Both the position numbers and the translations under genes were made by a program. Below the pieces are notes generated by a model, which had not been told where the DNA came from, searched no databases, and saw only the letters and a list, made by a program, of their open reading frames with translations. Below are positions 16,212 through 25,375 of a stretch of DNA of 64,000 nucleotides, one piece after another; within the stretch, counting starts at the first letter, position 1, and every line of letters begins with the position of its first letter. This stretch comes from Persicimonas caeni (GTDB lineage Bacteria; Myxococcota_A; Bradymonadia; Bradymonadales; Bradymonadaceae): the NCBI RefSeq assembly GCF_006517175.1, contig NZ_CP041186.1:2259001-2323000 (forward strand), in the 5' to 3' direction.

Positions 16212-17918
16212 TCAGTACAGCTCTTTGACTTCGATGCCCGAGTAGTAGTGGGTGAGGATGTCTTTGTAGGACTTGCCGTCGTGCGCCATGCCGGTCGCGC
16301 CGGTCTGGCACATGCCGACGCCGTGGCCGAAGCCGGCGCCGCGGAAGGTGAACTCGGTGATATTGCCCTTGTTGTCCTTGCTGTACTTCATCAAGAACAG
16401 CCCGCTCTTGAGGCCGCCGAAGAGCCGGCGCACGTTGAGTTCGCGCTCGATGACCGCCTTGCCCTTCGAGCCGGTAACCTGCAGGCGGATGACCCGCCCG
16501 CTCACACCGCGACTCTCGATGGCCACCTTGCGCAGGTCGCCGACGTTGTAGCCGTGCTCGTCGAGCCACGCTTTGGCCTTGGAGGCGGGTACGGTTTTGG
16601 TCCAGCGGTAGTATTTGGTGCTGCTCACCGGCGCGGTCTTGCTGTGGGCGGGCATGTCGCTCTTCAGGAAATCGTCGAGCTCCGACACGCTGATGCCGTC
16701 CCTAAACTTCTTGGGCACCTTGCCCGACGGGGCGTCGGCTTTGCCGCGTAGGTAGGGCCTGGGCTCGGCGTCCCAGACGTTGTCGTTATTCTCGGTGAAC
16801 CCGCCGGCGTTCGAGCTGTAGACCGCCTCGATGATCTGCTTGCCGTAGAACATGACCTGGCCGCGGGTGGCCTTGACCGCCTTCGTCGTGCGCGGATGCT
16901 CGGCGCCCACGCCGCCGTAGACCTGGTCGTAGATGTCGGCGCGCTGCATGTAGGGGTCGGCCAGGTTGCGTACGCCGATGGCCGCGAAGATCTCGTTGCG
17001 CGCGGCCACTGCCTGGGCGCGAAGCGCGCCTTCCGGGGCGCTGGCGTAGATCTCGGCGGGGACGACGCCGCGCAGCAGGCGCTCGGCGCCCAAGCTGTTC
17101 ATCGCCACGAGCTTGCCCTTTTTATCGGGCGCAAAGATCAAGGTGCCCGTGTAGGTGCGCGTCTCGGTGCCGGGCCGGTAGTTCTTCTTGATGCCGGGGA
17201 CCGTGTAGCGAATCTCCTCTTTGCGCCCCTCTTTGGCCGACACCCACATCACGCTCGGGTTTTTGACCTCGACGTCGACGCCCTCGCCGGTCAGCGTGAG
17301 CGTGCCCGACGGGTATTCGGTCGCCTGGGAGTGGATGCGCCCGATGATGCCGTATTTCGCCTCGAGCTTGCGCTTGAGCTTGTGGGCCTCTTTGAGGTCG
17401 TCGGTGCCCCCCACGCCCACCAGAATCTGCCGCGAGTCGAAGACCTTACCGCGGATGGCGAAGAGCCCGCCCACCTCGAAGGTGTCGGGCAGGTAGCCGC
17501 GCTTGGTCCACTCCTGAGTGACCTCGCCGACCTTCTTTCGCTGGCGCACGCTCAGCCCGTCGACGACGACCCAGTGCTTGTACTTGCCCGGCTGGGTATC
17601 CGAAATCTCGACGGTGTACTTCTTGTTGCCCGGCAACACGATCTCGGTGCCGCCCTCGCCCTGAGGGAGCACGCGGATCGACTCCGACGGGGTGAACTCG
17701 ACGGACTTTTTGCCCTCGAGGATACCCACCCGAATGATCGGGTCGCCCTCGGCGGTGAAGTTGAGCTGGGGGGCGTACAGAATCGCCAGCCGGTCGGCCG
17801 CGGTCAGCTCGCGCTGCTGGGCGGTGGCGGGGATGGAGAGCGTGACAAACGCCAGAGCCACCAGCGCGGCGAAGACGATGCGACGCGCGCCGGAGGTGAT
17901 GTGGATGAGGTACTTCAT
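16212..17918 (-). CDS. SpoIID/LytB-domain exported protein
   Basis: 568 aa with a signal peptide ending SIPATAQQ. The N-terminal 250 residues include a sporulation-related-repeat-like segment (VGGTDDLKEAHKLKRKLEAK). The SpoIID domain follows: LLRGVVPAEIYASAPEGALRAQAVAARN, with the Glu expected for lytic cleavage, then the C-terminal GAGFGHGVGMCQTGA motif. SpoIID enzymes are peptidoglycan lytic transglycosylases acting on peptide-stripped glycan. The organism need not sporulate; such proteins are common in Gram-negatives. The PEGA gene lies 16 bp upstream on the same strand. Confidence 0.85.
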   Translation of the reverse strand: MKYLIHITSGARRIVFAALVALAFVTLSIPATAQQRELTAADRLAILYAPQLNFTAEGDPIIRVGILEGKKSVEFTPSESIRVLPQGEGGTEIVLPGNKKYTVEISDTQPGKYKHWVVVDGLSVRQRKKVGEVTQEWTKRGYLPDTFEVGGLFAIRGKVFDSRQILVGVGGTDDLKEAHKLKRKLEAKYGIIGRIHSQATEYPSGTLTLTGEGVDVEVKNPSVMWVSAKEGRKEEIRYTVPGIKKNYRPGTETRTYTGTLIFAPDKKGKLVAMNSLGAERLLRGVVPAEIYASAPEGALRAQAVAARNEIFAAIGVRNLADPYMQRADIYDQVYGGVGAEHPRTTKAVKATRGQVMFYGKQIIEAVYSSNAGGFTENNDNVWDAEPRPYLRGKADAPSGKVPKKFRDGISVSELDDFLKSDMPAHSKTAPVSSTKYYRWTKTVPASKAKAWLDEHGYNVGDLRKVAIESRGVSGRVIRLQVTGSKGKAVIERELNVRRLFGGLKSGLFLMKYSKDNKGNITEFTFRGAGFGHGVGMCQTGATGMAHDGKSYKDILTHYYSGIEVKELY

Positions 17919-17934
17919 GGGTCCTTGGATTGCG

Positions 17935-19146
17935 CTACCAACTGAAGAGCGCCGAGACGCCCCGGGGCGAGACGCTGACGTCCCAGTTGCGCTCGTCGGC
18001 GAGCGGGTCGTCGGCCTCGGCGCCGTCGACGAAGAGCCAGACGGTGCCGGCGACGACGCTGACCGCCCCCACGCCCAGCAACACGCGGTGGGCGAGCTCG
18101 TAGCTCTCGCCGGTGTCGATGATTTCTTGGCGGTCGGAGATGTAGGCGTCGCGGCTCATCTGGAAGCGCTGGGCGTCGTGGTCGGCCAGCTCGTCTTCCT
18201 GGCCCTTCATCAACAGGGCCATCGCCCCGCTGCCGGCCAGGGCCACACCGCCCACGCCGATGGCGCTCCAGGCGCCCCAATTGGGCCCGCCGCCACCGCC
18301 GGTGACCGGCGGCTTGGACGAGTCGCCCATGCCCGACGAATCACCCAGGCCCGACGAGTCGTCGACCTTAACGCCGGTGTCGCCCTCTTGTGTTCCCTCA
18401 CCCGCTTCTTTCTGAGCCACCGCCTCGGGTTGCTTCGTCTCGTTGAGCGGCGCCCACAGCCGGATGTCGGCCCCTTCGGTCAGCTCGATGCTCACCTTCC
18501 AGGTGTCGTAGCCCTCTTGAGAGACTTCGACCGAGTAGTTCCCCGGCGGCAGCCCCTTTCGCTCGACCGGGGCGTTGCCGATCATCGTGTCGTTGACGCG
18601 CACTTCGGCGCCCTCGACGTTCGAGCCGATCTGCAGCCGTGTCCCCTCGGTTGCCTGATCGGGGGCGAACATCGACTGGATCTGCTTGCGAAAGGCGATG
18701 ACCGGGTCGTCCTTGTTGACGATGGTGCGCACCAGGCGCTGTTCGACCTTGGAGGTGTCGGCGTCGAAGACTTCGATGGTGACCGTATGGGCCTGCTCGA
18801 CCTTCTCGACACGCCCATAGATGAGCACGCGCGCCTCGAGTTGGTCGGCGGCCTGCTTCAAACACGTAGGGTTGTTGGTGTCGCAGCCGAGCACGACCAC
18901 GATCTCGGACAGGTTGATCGGCGACTGGTTGACGATGTCGTAGTCGCTGTATTGCTGCGCCTCGTTACGCAACACCGAGGTGAGCGTCTCGAGCAACTTT
19001 TGGTCGACGCCCTCCCCTTCGAGGTTGAGCACGGCCACATTGATCGACTCTCCTGTGTCCTGCGCGTGAGCCATGGGCACGGCCGCGAAGAGGGTCACCA
19101 GGAGGGCGAGCAGCGTGCGTACAAGGGAGACTGCAGTTGTATTCAT
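17935..19146 (-). CDS. PEGA-domain exported protein with TolB-like N-terminal region
   Basis: 403 aa from ATG 19146. Signal peptide ends VPMAHAQ. Residues 30-140 (VAVLNLEGEGVDQKLLETL through ARVLIYGRVEK) resemble the curli/TolB-type domain often seen with PEGA. A PEGA domain follows (LPPGNYSVEVSQEGYDTW). A Gly/Ser-rich linker leads to a hydrophobic helix ([20 protein letters not shown]), then a short tail with a second hydrophobic stretch. Probably an inner-membrane-anchored periplasmic protein. Operon with the SpoIID gene. No function is established. Confidence 0.75.
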   Translation of the reverse strand: MNTTAVSLVRTLLALLVTLFAAVPMAHAQDTGESINVAVLNLEGEGVDQKLLETLTSVLRNEAQQYSDYDIVNQSPINLSEIVVVLGCDTNNPTCLKQAADQLEARVLIYGRVEKVEQAHTVTIEVFDADTSKVEQRLVRTIVNKDDPVIAFRKQIQSMFAPDQATEGTRLQIGSNVEGAEVRVNDTMIGNAPVERKGLPPGNYSVEVSQEGYDTWKVSIELTEGADIRLWAPLNETKQPEAVAQKEAGEGTQEGDTGVKVDDSSGLGDSSGMGDSSKPPVTGGGGGPNWGAWSAIGVGGVALAGSGAMALLMKGQEDELADHDAQRFQMSRDAYISDRQEIIDTGESYELAHRVLLGVGAVSVVAGTVWLFVDGAEADDPLADERNWDVSVSPRGVSALFSW

Positions 19147-19253
19147 GATAACTGCCCGAGGTGCGAGCGGGGTACGAATCGTCCTCGGAGTATATGAGGG
19201 CGCCGCAGGGAAGTAAAGAAATGCAGGCGGCGCCCGGCTCGGGCCACGAAGAC

Positions 19254-19964
19254 CTACTGGAGGACCCATTCACCGTAGGGCCGCCCGAAATTCGAGCGCA
19301 AGTGTTCTTTGTGGAGAGGGCTGCCGGGAGGCGGCGTATACGGCTCGCCCCAACGTGCGCCGGGGGCGAGAAGTTCGCCGTCGGAGGTGCGATCCATGAC
19401 CGGCTCGCCGGGCTTGCGTTTGCTGAGCGGCTTGACCTTGGGGGCGGCTTTGGTCTTGGCCGACGCCTGCTTGGCGTTGGCCGCGTCGTCGGCGCCGTCA
19501 GCGGCTTCATCCGGCGTGGGCGCGGGCATGTAGACCACGAAGCTGTAGGGGCCGTAGGGGTAGGCGTAGACCTGCGGCATGAACTCGCGCAGCCCCACGG
19601 CGCGCACCTGGTCGCCCGGGCGCAGCACTTCGTAGTCGGTCAGCCGGGTTTTGAAGAAGGCTTCGATTTCGTCGAGGGACATGCGCGTCTTGACGCGAAT
19701 CTCGTCGCCGTGCTCCTCGATACCGCGCACGCTGGGAGGCAGCGGCAGGCCAAAGGCGCTGCGCATGCGCTCCATGGTGTCGGTTTCTTGCGACGAGGCG
19801 TCCTCTTTGGCGGCCTGCTCCTCTTTGGGAGCCGACTTCTCGGCCTCCTCGTCACCACACCCGCCGCAGCCCACAGGTCCGGCGGCGAGCACGCTCAAGC
19901 CCATCGCCAGCCACAGGGCGTGGCGACGGGCCGAGCGGGTCCAATCGAATGATGCGAAATTCAT
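19254..19964 (-). CDS. Lipoprotein at end of pilus operon
   Basis: 236 aa from ATG 19964; a TTG at 19973 overlapping the pilY1 stop (TTGA) is an alternative that would add three residues. The signal ends LAAGPVGC and is followed by a Glu/Lys-rich linker. Residues 70-150 (SVRGIEEHGDEIRVKTRMSLDEIEAFF through YGPYSFVVYMP) form a compact alpha/beta-looking segment. The C-terminal half is proline/lysine-rich. It is the last gene of the minor-pilin operon, so a role in pilus assembly or PilY1 anchoring is a guess from context. Confidence 0.7.
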   Translation of the reverse strand: MNFASFDWTRSARRHALWLAMGLSVLAAGPVGCGGCGDEEAEKSAPKEEQAAKEDASSQETDTMERMRSAFGLPLPPSVRGIEEHGDEIRVKTRMSLDEIEAFFKTRLTDYEVLRPGDQVRAVGLREFMPQVYAYPYGPYSFVVYMPAPTPDEAADGADDAANAKQASAKTKAAPKVKPLSKRKPGEPVMDRTSDGELLAPGARWGEPYTPPPGSPLHKEHLRSNFGRPYGEWVLQ

Positions 19965-19969
19965 GAGAC

Positions 19970-22900
19970 TCAATTGTCGATGACCGCCCAGCTAAGTGGG
20001 ATATGCTGACTCTCGAGCGCGTCGAGTTGCTGCTCGATAGCGTGCAACTCGCCGGTGTCGCCGGCGTCGAAGGTGTCGCTGCCGGTCTCCGACATCGCCC
20101 CCGAGCTCGACTGCGCGATGAGCGTGGGTTGCTTGGACTGTTGCTGGACTTTGCCGCCGGTGGCGCTGCCGGGGTTCGCCACGCAGCTCGCCCCCAGGGT
20201 GATCGTCAGGCCGCGCACGACCACCGGCTCGGTGAGGTTGGCAGTGTTCGACGGCTCGTAAGCCAGACGCGCCGAGGTGGTGCCGCCCACGCCGTTGGTG
20301 CCGCTGGGCAGGTCGGCGTCGGTCCACAGGCCCTTGGGTCCTTTGGAGCCGTCGCCTTCGAAGTCGAGCGCGTAGATGCGCGACCAACCGGCTTGGCAAC
20401 GATCGCTGGTCGGCTCGACGAAGCTGGTGAAGTACAGGCCTTTGTTGAAGACCACCGCCTCACTGGTCAGCTTCTCGATCTGGGCGTCCGTCTCGTCTTG
20501 GAACTCGTGGCTCCAAAGGTGGGTGCCTTCGGCCACGGCCTCGTAGTCGCCGTTATTCTCGACCGTCGAGATCTCCTCGCGCACCGCGATCATCATCTGC
20601 TTGGTACCGGTGCTGCTCAAATCACCGCGCTCGCCGAGTCCGTAGAAGACCAGCAGGTCGTTACCCACGTCGGTGGTGCCCAGCGCCAGCGCCGGCTTGT
20701 AGGCCGCCGGGCCGAAGATGGGCCGGTCGTTCTCGTCCATCTGCTTGTACTTGTCGATGTCGACGCGCGGGTCGAAGAACAGCTCGACCGACCAATCCTC
20801 GGGGTCGTCGTTCGAAAGGTCGATGCGATACAGACGCCCGGCGCCGTCGCCCACGAAGCCGCGGGTGGCCAGGCTGCCGGGCTTGGCGTTGTAGAGCGCC
20901 GGCGAGCCGGTGATCGGATGCTGGAAGCGCTTCTCGACCGGCGAGCCGCTCTCGTTGTCGATATACGACACGAAGCGTCGCAGCAGGGTGCCCGTCTGCA
21001 GGTCGACCACGTAGATGGCGCGGCCCACGCGCTGCTCGGCGTCACAGTCCGTGCCGAATTCACCGTACGCACCACCGCTGATCACGGCGACCGGGCGACG
21101 AAGGCGCGGGCGGGTGTCGGCGTTGGGGAAGGTCGCGTGCAGCGCGATGGTGCCGATGGCGGCCTTGCCGACACTGGCGCCCAAAAACGGCTGGTCCCAG
21201 AAGTACTCGTTGACGCCGTCGCTGTCTCGGTCGTCGCTGCGGTCGTCGTCACACTCGGCGATGAACCCGCCGCTTGTGCCGTCACGCAGGCTCGACTCGC
21301 TCGGGTAGACCAGCTCGTCGCGGCCGGCGTCCGACAGGGTCTTGACCTGGCCGCGCTCCCAGTTGGAGTCGAACTCCCACAGCGGAATCGGGTCCGGCGC
21401 CTCGATCTTGAGGCTGTTGGTCGACTCGACGAATTTGCCGCCCGGGCGGGTCACGTCGACGGCGAAGTAGCCGGCGCCGGCCTCCCCCAAGCCCTGCACG
21501 AGCACGGTGCGCCACTGGTCGGCAGGCTCGACGGTGCAGCTCGAGCCGGTGCATCGGCACGCCTGGCGGTTCAGGTTGTAGTCCTGCGAGCCGTGGCACA
21601 GACGCACGTCCTTGACGCTGGGGGTGCCGTCCATCAGGTAGGGCTGCTGGCCTTTGAAGAGGGCGAGCTTCTTGTGGAGCATCTGCGGGATATAGGCCCA
21701 CGCCTCGCGCTGCTCGGGCATCGAGCCGTTCGTGCCATCCTTCTTCATGATCTGGGTGTCGGCCGTCGCCGGATCTTCGTCGAGCTCACCCGAGTAGATG
21801 CCGTGGAGCAAACCGTCGGTGGTGGCCACGTAGATCATGCTGGGGCGATCGGCGAACTGCGCTTTGTAGGCGCGGTAGCTGTCGATAGGCAGGTCCAGAT
21901 TCGGCGGCTCGACGGCGACCGGCGACGAGTTGAGGATGGCGCCAAACGCCCGCCCCTCGCCGTTGGTGAGGTCGTACTCTTTGGCCTCCGCACGGCCGCG
22001 CACCTCGTGGATGAGCTGTTTGAGGTCTGTCTCGTCGAGAGCGTTGAAATAGTCGAGCAGCTCGATGTCCGGGTCGACGTCGGCGTTGAGGTTGGCGATG
22101 ACCTGCTCGAATTCATCGAATTCGAAGGGCACGCGCCCGGTGAGCAGCTGGTCGGGATCGAAGCCCAGGTAGGTGCTGTCTCCGTTGGAGTCGCGGAACT
22201 GGTCTTCGTCGCCCGACTCGAGGTCCATGCCGAACCAGAAGCGGTGGCGCTCGAAGTCGATGGAGCTGGCCGTGTCGAGGTTGCCGGCCAGACGTGTGTT
22301 GTAGTCGAACGAATCGTGGGTGGCGAACGAGGTGAAGATGCGTCGCCGGTCATTGGTGACCGTACCCGTGTCGTAGATGCCGTCGCTGGCGTCCGGATCG
22401 CCCACCGAGCCGGCCAGTTGGTTGATCTGGTCGTGGATGGTGGTCTCGGACTTGTCGATGGAGGCGCTGGCGGTGCACACGTTGTTCTGACGATACAGAA
22501 GACCGCGCCAGAAGATCTCGCCGTTGTCGACGCCCACACCCGAGAAGAAGCGGTACTGACCGCCGTAGGTGTTGTCGTCGTCGAGGCGGTTGACGAAGGT
22601 CGGGCGGGTGCGCGACTGCAGGCCACCGCCGACGATGTCGTTGAACAGAAGCTGCAGGGCGTCGGCAGTGTAGCGTACCAGGTTGACGTCGGGATCGTCG
22701 GTCGAAAGGATCAGCGCCGGGTAGCGGCACTTGACGGTGTCGCCGTCGGGCTTGATGTACTCGTAGGCCCCGCCGGTATTGTTCTCGCGCAGGTCCATAT
22801 ACTCACCCTGGCGCGCATCCAAGCAGGCGCGCACCGACGGGTCACAACTGCCCTGGGTGCCGTCGTACATCGTCTCGCCGTCCGGGACCCAATTCGACCC

Positions 22901-24658
22901 CAGGTAGTACTCGGCGCAGGTGCGGCCTTCGACGGCCATCGCGGCGAGCTTTTGAACCACGCGGTCCTCGAGCGTCTCGAGGTCGGCGTTGGGGTCACCG
23001 TCGTCGTCGACCTGGCCGACCTGGCCGACCACGTGCACGCGCGGGTTGTACTTGCAGGCATCTTCATACGAGGACGCCGTCGAATCCCACGAGCCGACCA
23101 GGTACGAGTCGGGATACGGCGGGCTGCTCGTGTAGCGCGGGTTGTTGACGCCGGTATGCTCGGTGTCGGTCATGAACGAGCGGATCGCCTTTTCGGTGTA
23201 GGTGTACGGATATTGTGCCGGGTCGTAGCCGAACGCCGAGCTCAGCGTGTTCGTGCCTACGTCGACACCACCGGGAAGCTCGGGCTCCGGGTTGCCGTCG
23301 GTGAGCATGATCACGTGCTTCGGACGGCAGTTTTTGTACGAGTCCTCGATGATCGGGCTGTCGTCGCTCAGCTTTCCCTTACGCCCGTGGGCGAAGTAGT
23401 GGTGGATGTCGTACATCGCTGCGGCCAGCGGCGTGGCGCGCGCGATGGGCTGGCGGCCGAGGGTGTATTTGTCGACGAACTTGTCGAGATCGTCGGAGAA
23501 CTGCACGCCCAGCGCATCGTTGAGCGCACCGCTGAGGAGCCCCTCATCGTCGGCCTTCTTGGGCTCGAGCTTCATGTCCTCGTCGTCGCGCAAGTATCCG
23601 GCGTCGATCAAGGCGTATTGCACGTAGCTCGAGATCTGGCCGGCGATGCTCGTCGACATCTCCAGGGACTTGGGCCCGATCATCTGAAAGACGCCCAAGT
23701 TGTAGTTGAACTTGTCTGGCTCGCCGGCCTTGTCGGGCTCACCCTTGCCTTCGGTGACCCCGGCGAAGGTGTCGTCCTCCTTCATCGGATCCTGGAGGTG
23801 GTCGGCGCCCGACGAGCCCTTCCAATCCTTCCAAGCGTCATCCTCGCGGTCCTTGTAGCCGTCGAACATCGCCACGGCGAAGATGGCGTTACCGGCGACC
23901 GTGTCCATCAGGCCGTTGGGCACCTGGCCGTCGAAGACCTCCTGGAAGTGCGGGCGCGGCTCGGAGTAGTCGGGGAACTTGTCGAATTTGTTGTAGTCGC
24001 TCGACGCCAGATCGTCGCACAGGTCGCCGGTCTGAGCCGTGGCGTTGCGCTGGCGCGGCACCAACCAGCAGCCCGGCGCGTCGACGTTGGGGTTGAGGTC
24101 GCCGATCGAGCGGGTGTCGCCGTCGTAGCGAAGCACCATCTCTCCGGACAGAATCTCCTTGAGGCTGACGTGGCGCGGCTGGCTTTTGTTCTGCAGACGG
24201 GGGCCGACGCCGGTGGCATCACCGCGCATCGCCTCGATGCGGTTGTTGATGGTCGCGTCCGAGTAGTTGTCGCTCCAATCCGAACCAGTCTGCCAACCGG
24301 GACGGTCGTAGTCGGAGCAGTCGGCCTTCCAGACGTAGCAGGGCCCGTAGCGCTCGGTGTCGAGCAGCGACTTGCCGGCTTTCCACTCCGGGGCGCCGTC
24401 GTTGTTGTTGGGGTACTGCTCGTCGCCCTCGTCGGTCCATTCCATGCTCGCCGAGGTGTCCATCAAGATCATGATGAACGGCTTTTGCGACGCTCCCGTC
24501 GACTGGGCGTAGGCGGTGGTGCTCACGGTGCCGAAAAGCGCCGTCAGCGCGGCCACCGTCAGGGCGCGACGTCCAAATGTTGCGAACGCGGTAGGGCTGA
24601 GCATGGGGATCCTCACACGATTGCCGGAGCTATCAAAAATCCATCGTCGGTTGGCCAT
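19970..24658 (-). CDS. pilY1: PilY1/PilC-type type IV pilus tip adhesin
   Basis: 1562 aa from ATG 24658. A signal-like segment (FGRRALTVAALTALFG, ending TTAYAQ) is followed by a VWA-like region beginning MILMDTSASMEW with a DxSxS MIDAS, and later HVIMLTDGNPEPELPG. The C-terminal half (from about FGAILNSSPVAVEPP through YVATTDGLLHGIYSG and YVVDLQTGTLLR) matches the PilY1 beta-propeller, with Asp-rich loops (DDDRSDDRDSDG) that could bind calcium. PilY1 proteins sit at the pilus tip and control retraction and adhesion. Gene order after fimT, pilV, pilW and pilX supports the call. Start choice is complicated by repeated in-frame starts at 24659-24718. Confidence 0.88.
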   Translation of the reverse strand: MANRRWIFDSSGNRVRIPMLSPTAFATFGRRALTVAALTALFGTVSTTAYAQSTGASQKPFIMILMDTSASMEWTDEGDEQYPNNNDGAPEWKAGKSLLDTERYGPCYVWKADCSDYDRPGWQTGSDWSDNYSDATINNRIEAMRGDATGVGPRLQNKSQPRHVSLKEILSGEMVLRYDGDTRSIGDLNPNVDAPGCWLVPRQRNATAQTGDLCDDLASSDYNKFDKFPDYSEPRPHFQEVFDGQVPNGLMDTVAGNAIFAVAMFDGYKDREDDAWKDWKGSSGADHLQDPMKEDDTFAGVTEGKGEPDKAGEPDKFNYNLGVFQMIGPKSLEMSTSIAGQISSYVQYALIDAGYLRDDEDMKLEPKKADDEGLLSGALNDALGVQFSDDLDKFVDKYTLGRQPIARATPLAAAMYDIHHYFAHGRKGKLSDDSPIIEDSYKNCRPKHVIMLTDGNPEPELPGGVDVGTNTLSSAFGYDPAQYPYTYTEKAIRSFMTDTEHTGVNNPRYTSSPPYPDSYLVGSWDSTASSYEDACKYNPRVHVVGQVGQVDDDGDPNADLETLEDRVVQKLAAMAVEGRTCAEYYLGSNWVPDGETMYDGTQGSCDPSVRACLDARQGEYMDLRENNTGGAYEYIKPDGDTVKCRYPALILSTDDPDVNLVRYTADALQLLFNDIVGGGLQSRTRPTFVNRLDDDNTYGGQYRFFSGVGVDNGEIFWRGLLYRQNNVCTASASIDKSETTIHDQINQLAGSVGDPDASDGIYDTGTVTNDRRRIFTSFATHDSFDYNTRLAGNLDTASSIDFERHRFWFGMDLESGDEDQFRDSNGDSTYLGFDPDQLLTGRVPFEFDEFEQVIANLNADVDPDIELLDYFNALDETDLKQLIHEVRGRAEAKEYDLTNGEGRAFGAILNSSPVAVEPPNLDLPIDSYRAYKAQFADRPSMIYVATTDGLLHGIYSGELDEDPATADTQIMKKDGTNGSMPEQREAWAYIPQMLHKKLALFKGQQPYLMDGTPSVKDVRLCHGSQDYNLNRQACRCTGSSCTVEPADQWRTVLVQGLGEAGAGYFAVDVTRPGGKFVESTNSLKIEAPDPIPLWEFDSNWERGQVKTLSDAGRDELVYPSESSLRDGTSGGFIAECDDDRSDDRDSDGVNEYFWDQPFLGASVGKAAIGTIALHATFPNADTRPRLRRPVAVISGGAYGEFGTDCDAEQRVGRAIYVVDLQTGTLLRRFVSYIDNESGSPVEKRFQHPITGSPALYNAKPGSLATRGFVGDGAGRLYRIDLSNDDPEDWSVELFFDPRVDIDKYKQMDENDRPIFGPAAYKPALALGTTDVGNDLLVFYGLGERGDLSSTGTKQMMIAVREEISTVENNGDYEAVAEGTHLWSHEFQDETDAQIEKLTSEAVVFNKGLYFTSFVEPTSDRCQAGWSRIYALDFEGDGSKGPKGLWTDADLPSGTNGVGGTTSARLAYEPSNTANLTEPVVVRGLTITLGASCVANPGSATGGKVQQQSKQPTLIAQSSSGAMSETGSDTFDAGDTGELHAIEQQLDALESQHIPLSWAVIDN

Positions 24659-24718
24659 CTTGTCCTGCTCCATCTGATCGGGCTCCATCTTATTGGACTC
24701 CATCTTATTGAGCTCCAC
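24659..24718 (-). repeat. Four 15-bp tandem SD-start modules ahead of pilY1
   Basis: Four 15-bp units (start codons GTG 24718, ATG 24703, ATG 24688, ATG 24673) lead into ATG 24658. Each begins RTGGAG, and each GGAG lies 9 bases before the next unit's ATG, so every unit is both a start codon and a ribosome-binding site for the next. All starts are in the pilY1 frame. The first unit overlaps the pilX stop. Confidence 0.75.
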
Positions 24719-25361
24719 ATTCGATGGGACCGATATACGTTTCGATCGCGGTGCGCTTGTCGGCGACCATGCCCGAGCCGCTCCAGTCGTGCGAGGGCTC
24801 GCCGACCAGCCCGCGGCTGACCACGGTGATCTTCTTGAAGCAGTAATTCTCGCCGTAACCCGCTGCCGGCGGCCCGTCCATCGGGTCGCGCAGCACGACC
24901 TCGAACTGCGAGCTCGACTCGCGGGCTTCGAACGACTTCTTGGAGCCGTTGGTCAGCAGGCCGGTCTCGCCGGTGATCGCGGTGACGTTCGGAAAGACCT
25001 TGTCGCCGCTGCCCGCCTTCTGCTTCAGGTGCAGATAGGCGCCGCGACGCGCCTCGGCTTGGCGCGCATTGGCGCTGGACAACTGCGACAGGTTGGTCAC
25101 CTGCGGGCTCTGCATCATCGCCCAAAAGCCGCTGGCGTCTTTGCCGGCCATGTAAGCGGTGTAGCCGCTGGCCGCTTCGGCCAGGCCGGTGGCCTGGGCG
25201 CGCACGCGGTATGCCCCCGACTGCTGCAGGCTGGCGCGCGTGTCACGCATCGCCAGCATGCCCAGACCGGTGAGCACCAGGAGCACGAGCATCGTCAAGA
25301 TCAGCGCGCTGCCCTGCTGCTGGGCGAGCCACTTTCGAGTCGTTGTGCGGTTCGTATTCAT
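24705..25361 (-). CDS. pilX: PilX-like type IV pilus assembly protein
   Basis: 218 aa. The N-terminus (QQQGSALILTMLVLLVLTGLGML) is the hydrophobic start typical of PilX N-terminal domains, with Gly-Ser before the helix and no Phe+1/Glu+5 prepilin signature, as is usual for PilX. RDTRASLQQSGAYRVRAQATGLAEAA continues the pattern. The C-terminus contains two cysteines (YCFKK and IECGAQ). It is a minor pilin-like component helping to assemble the fibre. Stop lies 14 bp inside the repeated pilY1 start region; pilW ends 15 bp upstream. Confidence 0.8.
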   Translation of the reverse strand: MNTNRTTTRKWLAQQQGSALILTMLVLLVLTGLGMLAMRDTRASLQQSGAYRVRAQATGLAEAASGYTAYMAGKDASGFWAMMQSPQVTNLSQLSSANARQAEARRGAYLHLKQKAGSGDKVFPNVTAITGETGLLTNGSKKSFEARESSSQFEVVLRDPMDGPPAAGYGENYCFKKITVVSRGLVGEPSHDWSGSGMVADKRTAIETYIGPIECGAQ

Positions 25362-25375
25362 CGGAAACTCGGCTC

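Noticed and set aside
20003-24820. A 1605-codon open frame on the plus strand, antisense to pilY1
   Set aside because: It is the GC-driven shadow of pilY1: it lacks any domain, is rich in Val/Arg/Leu/Ala, and the opposite strand encodes clear PilY1 motifs.
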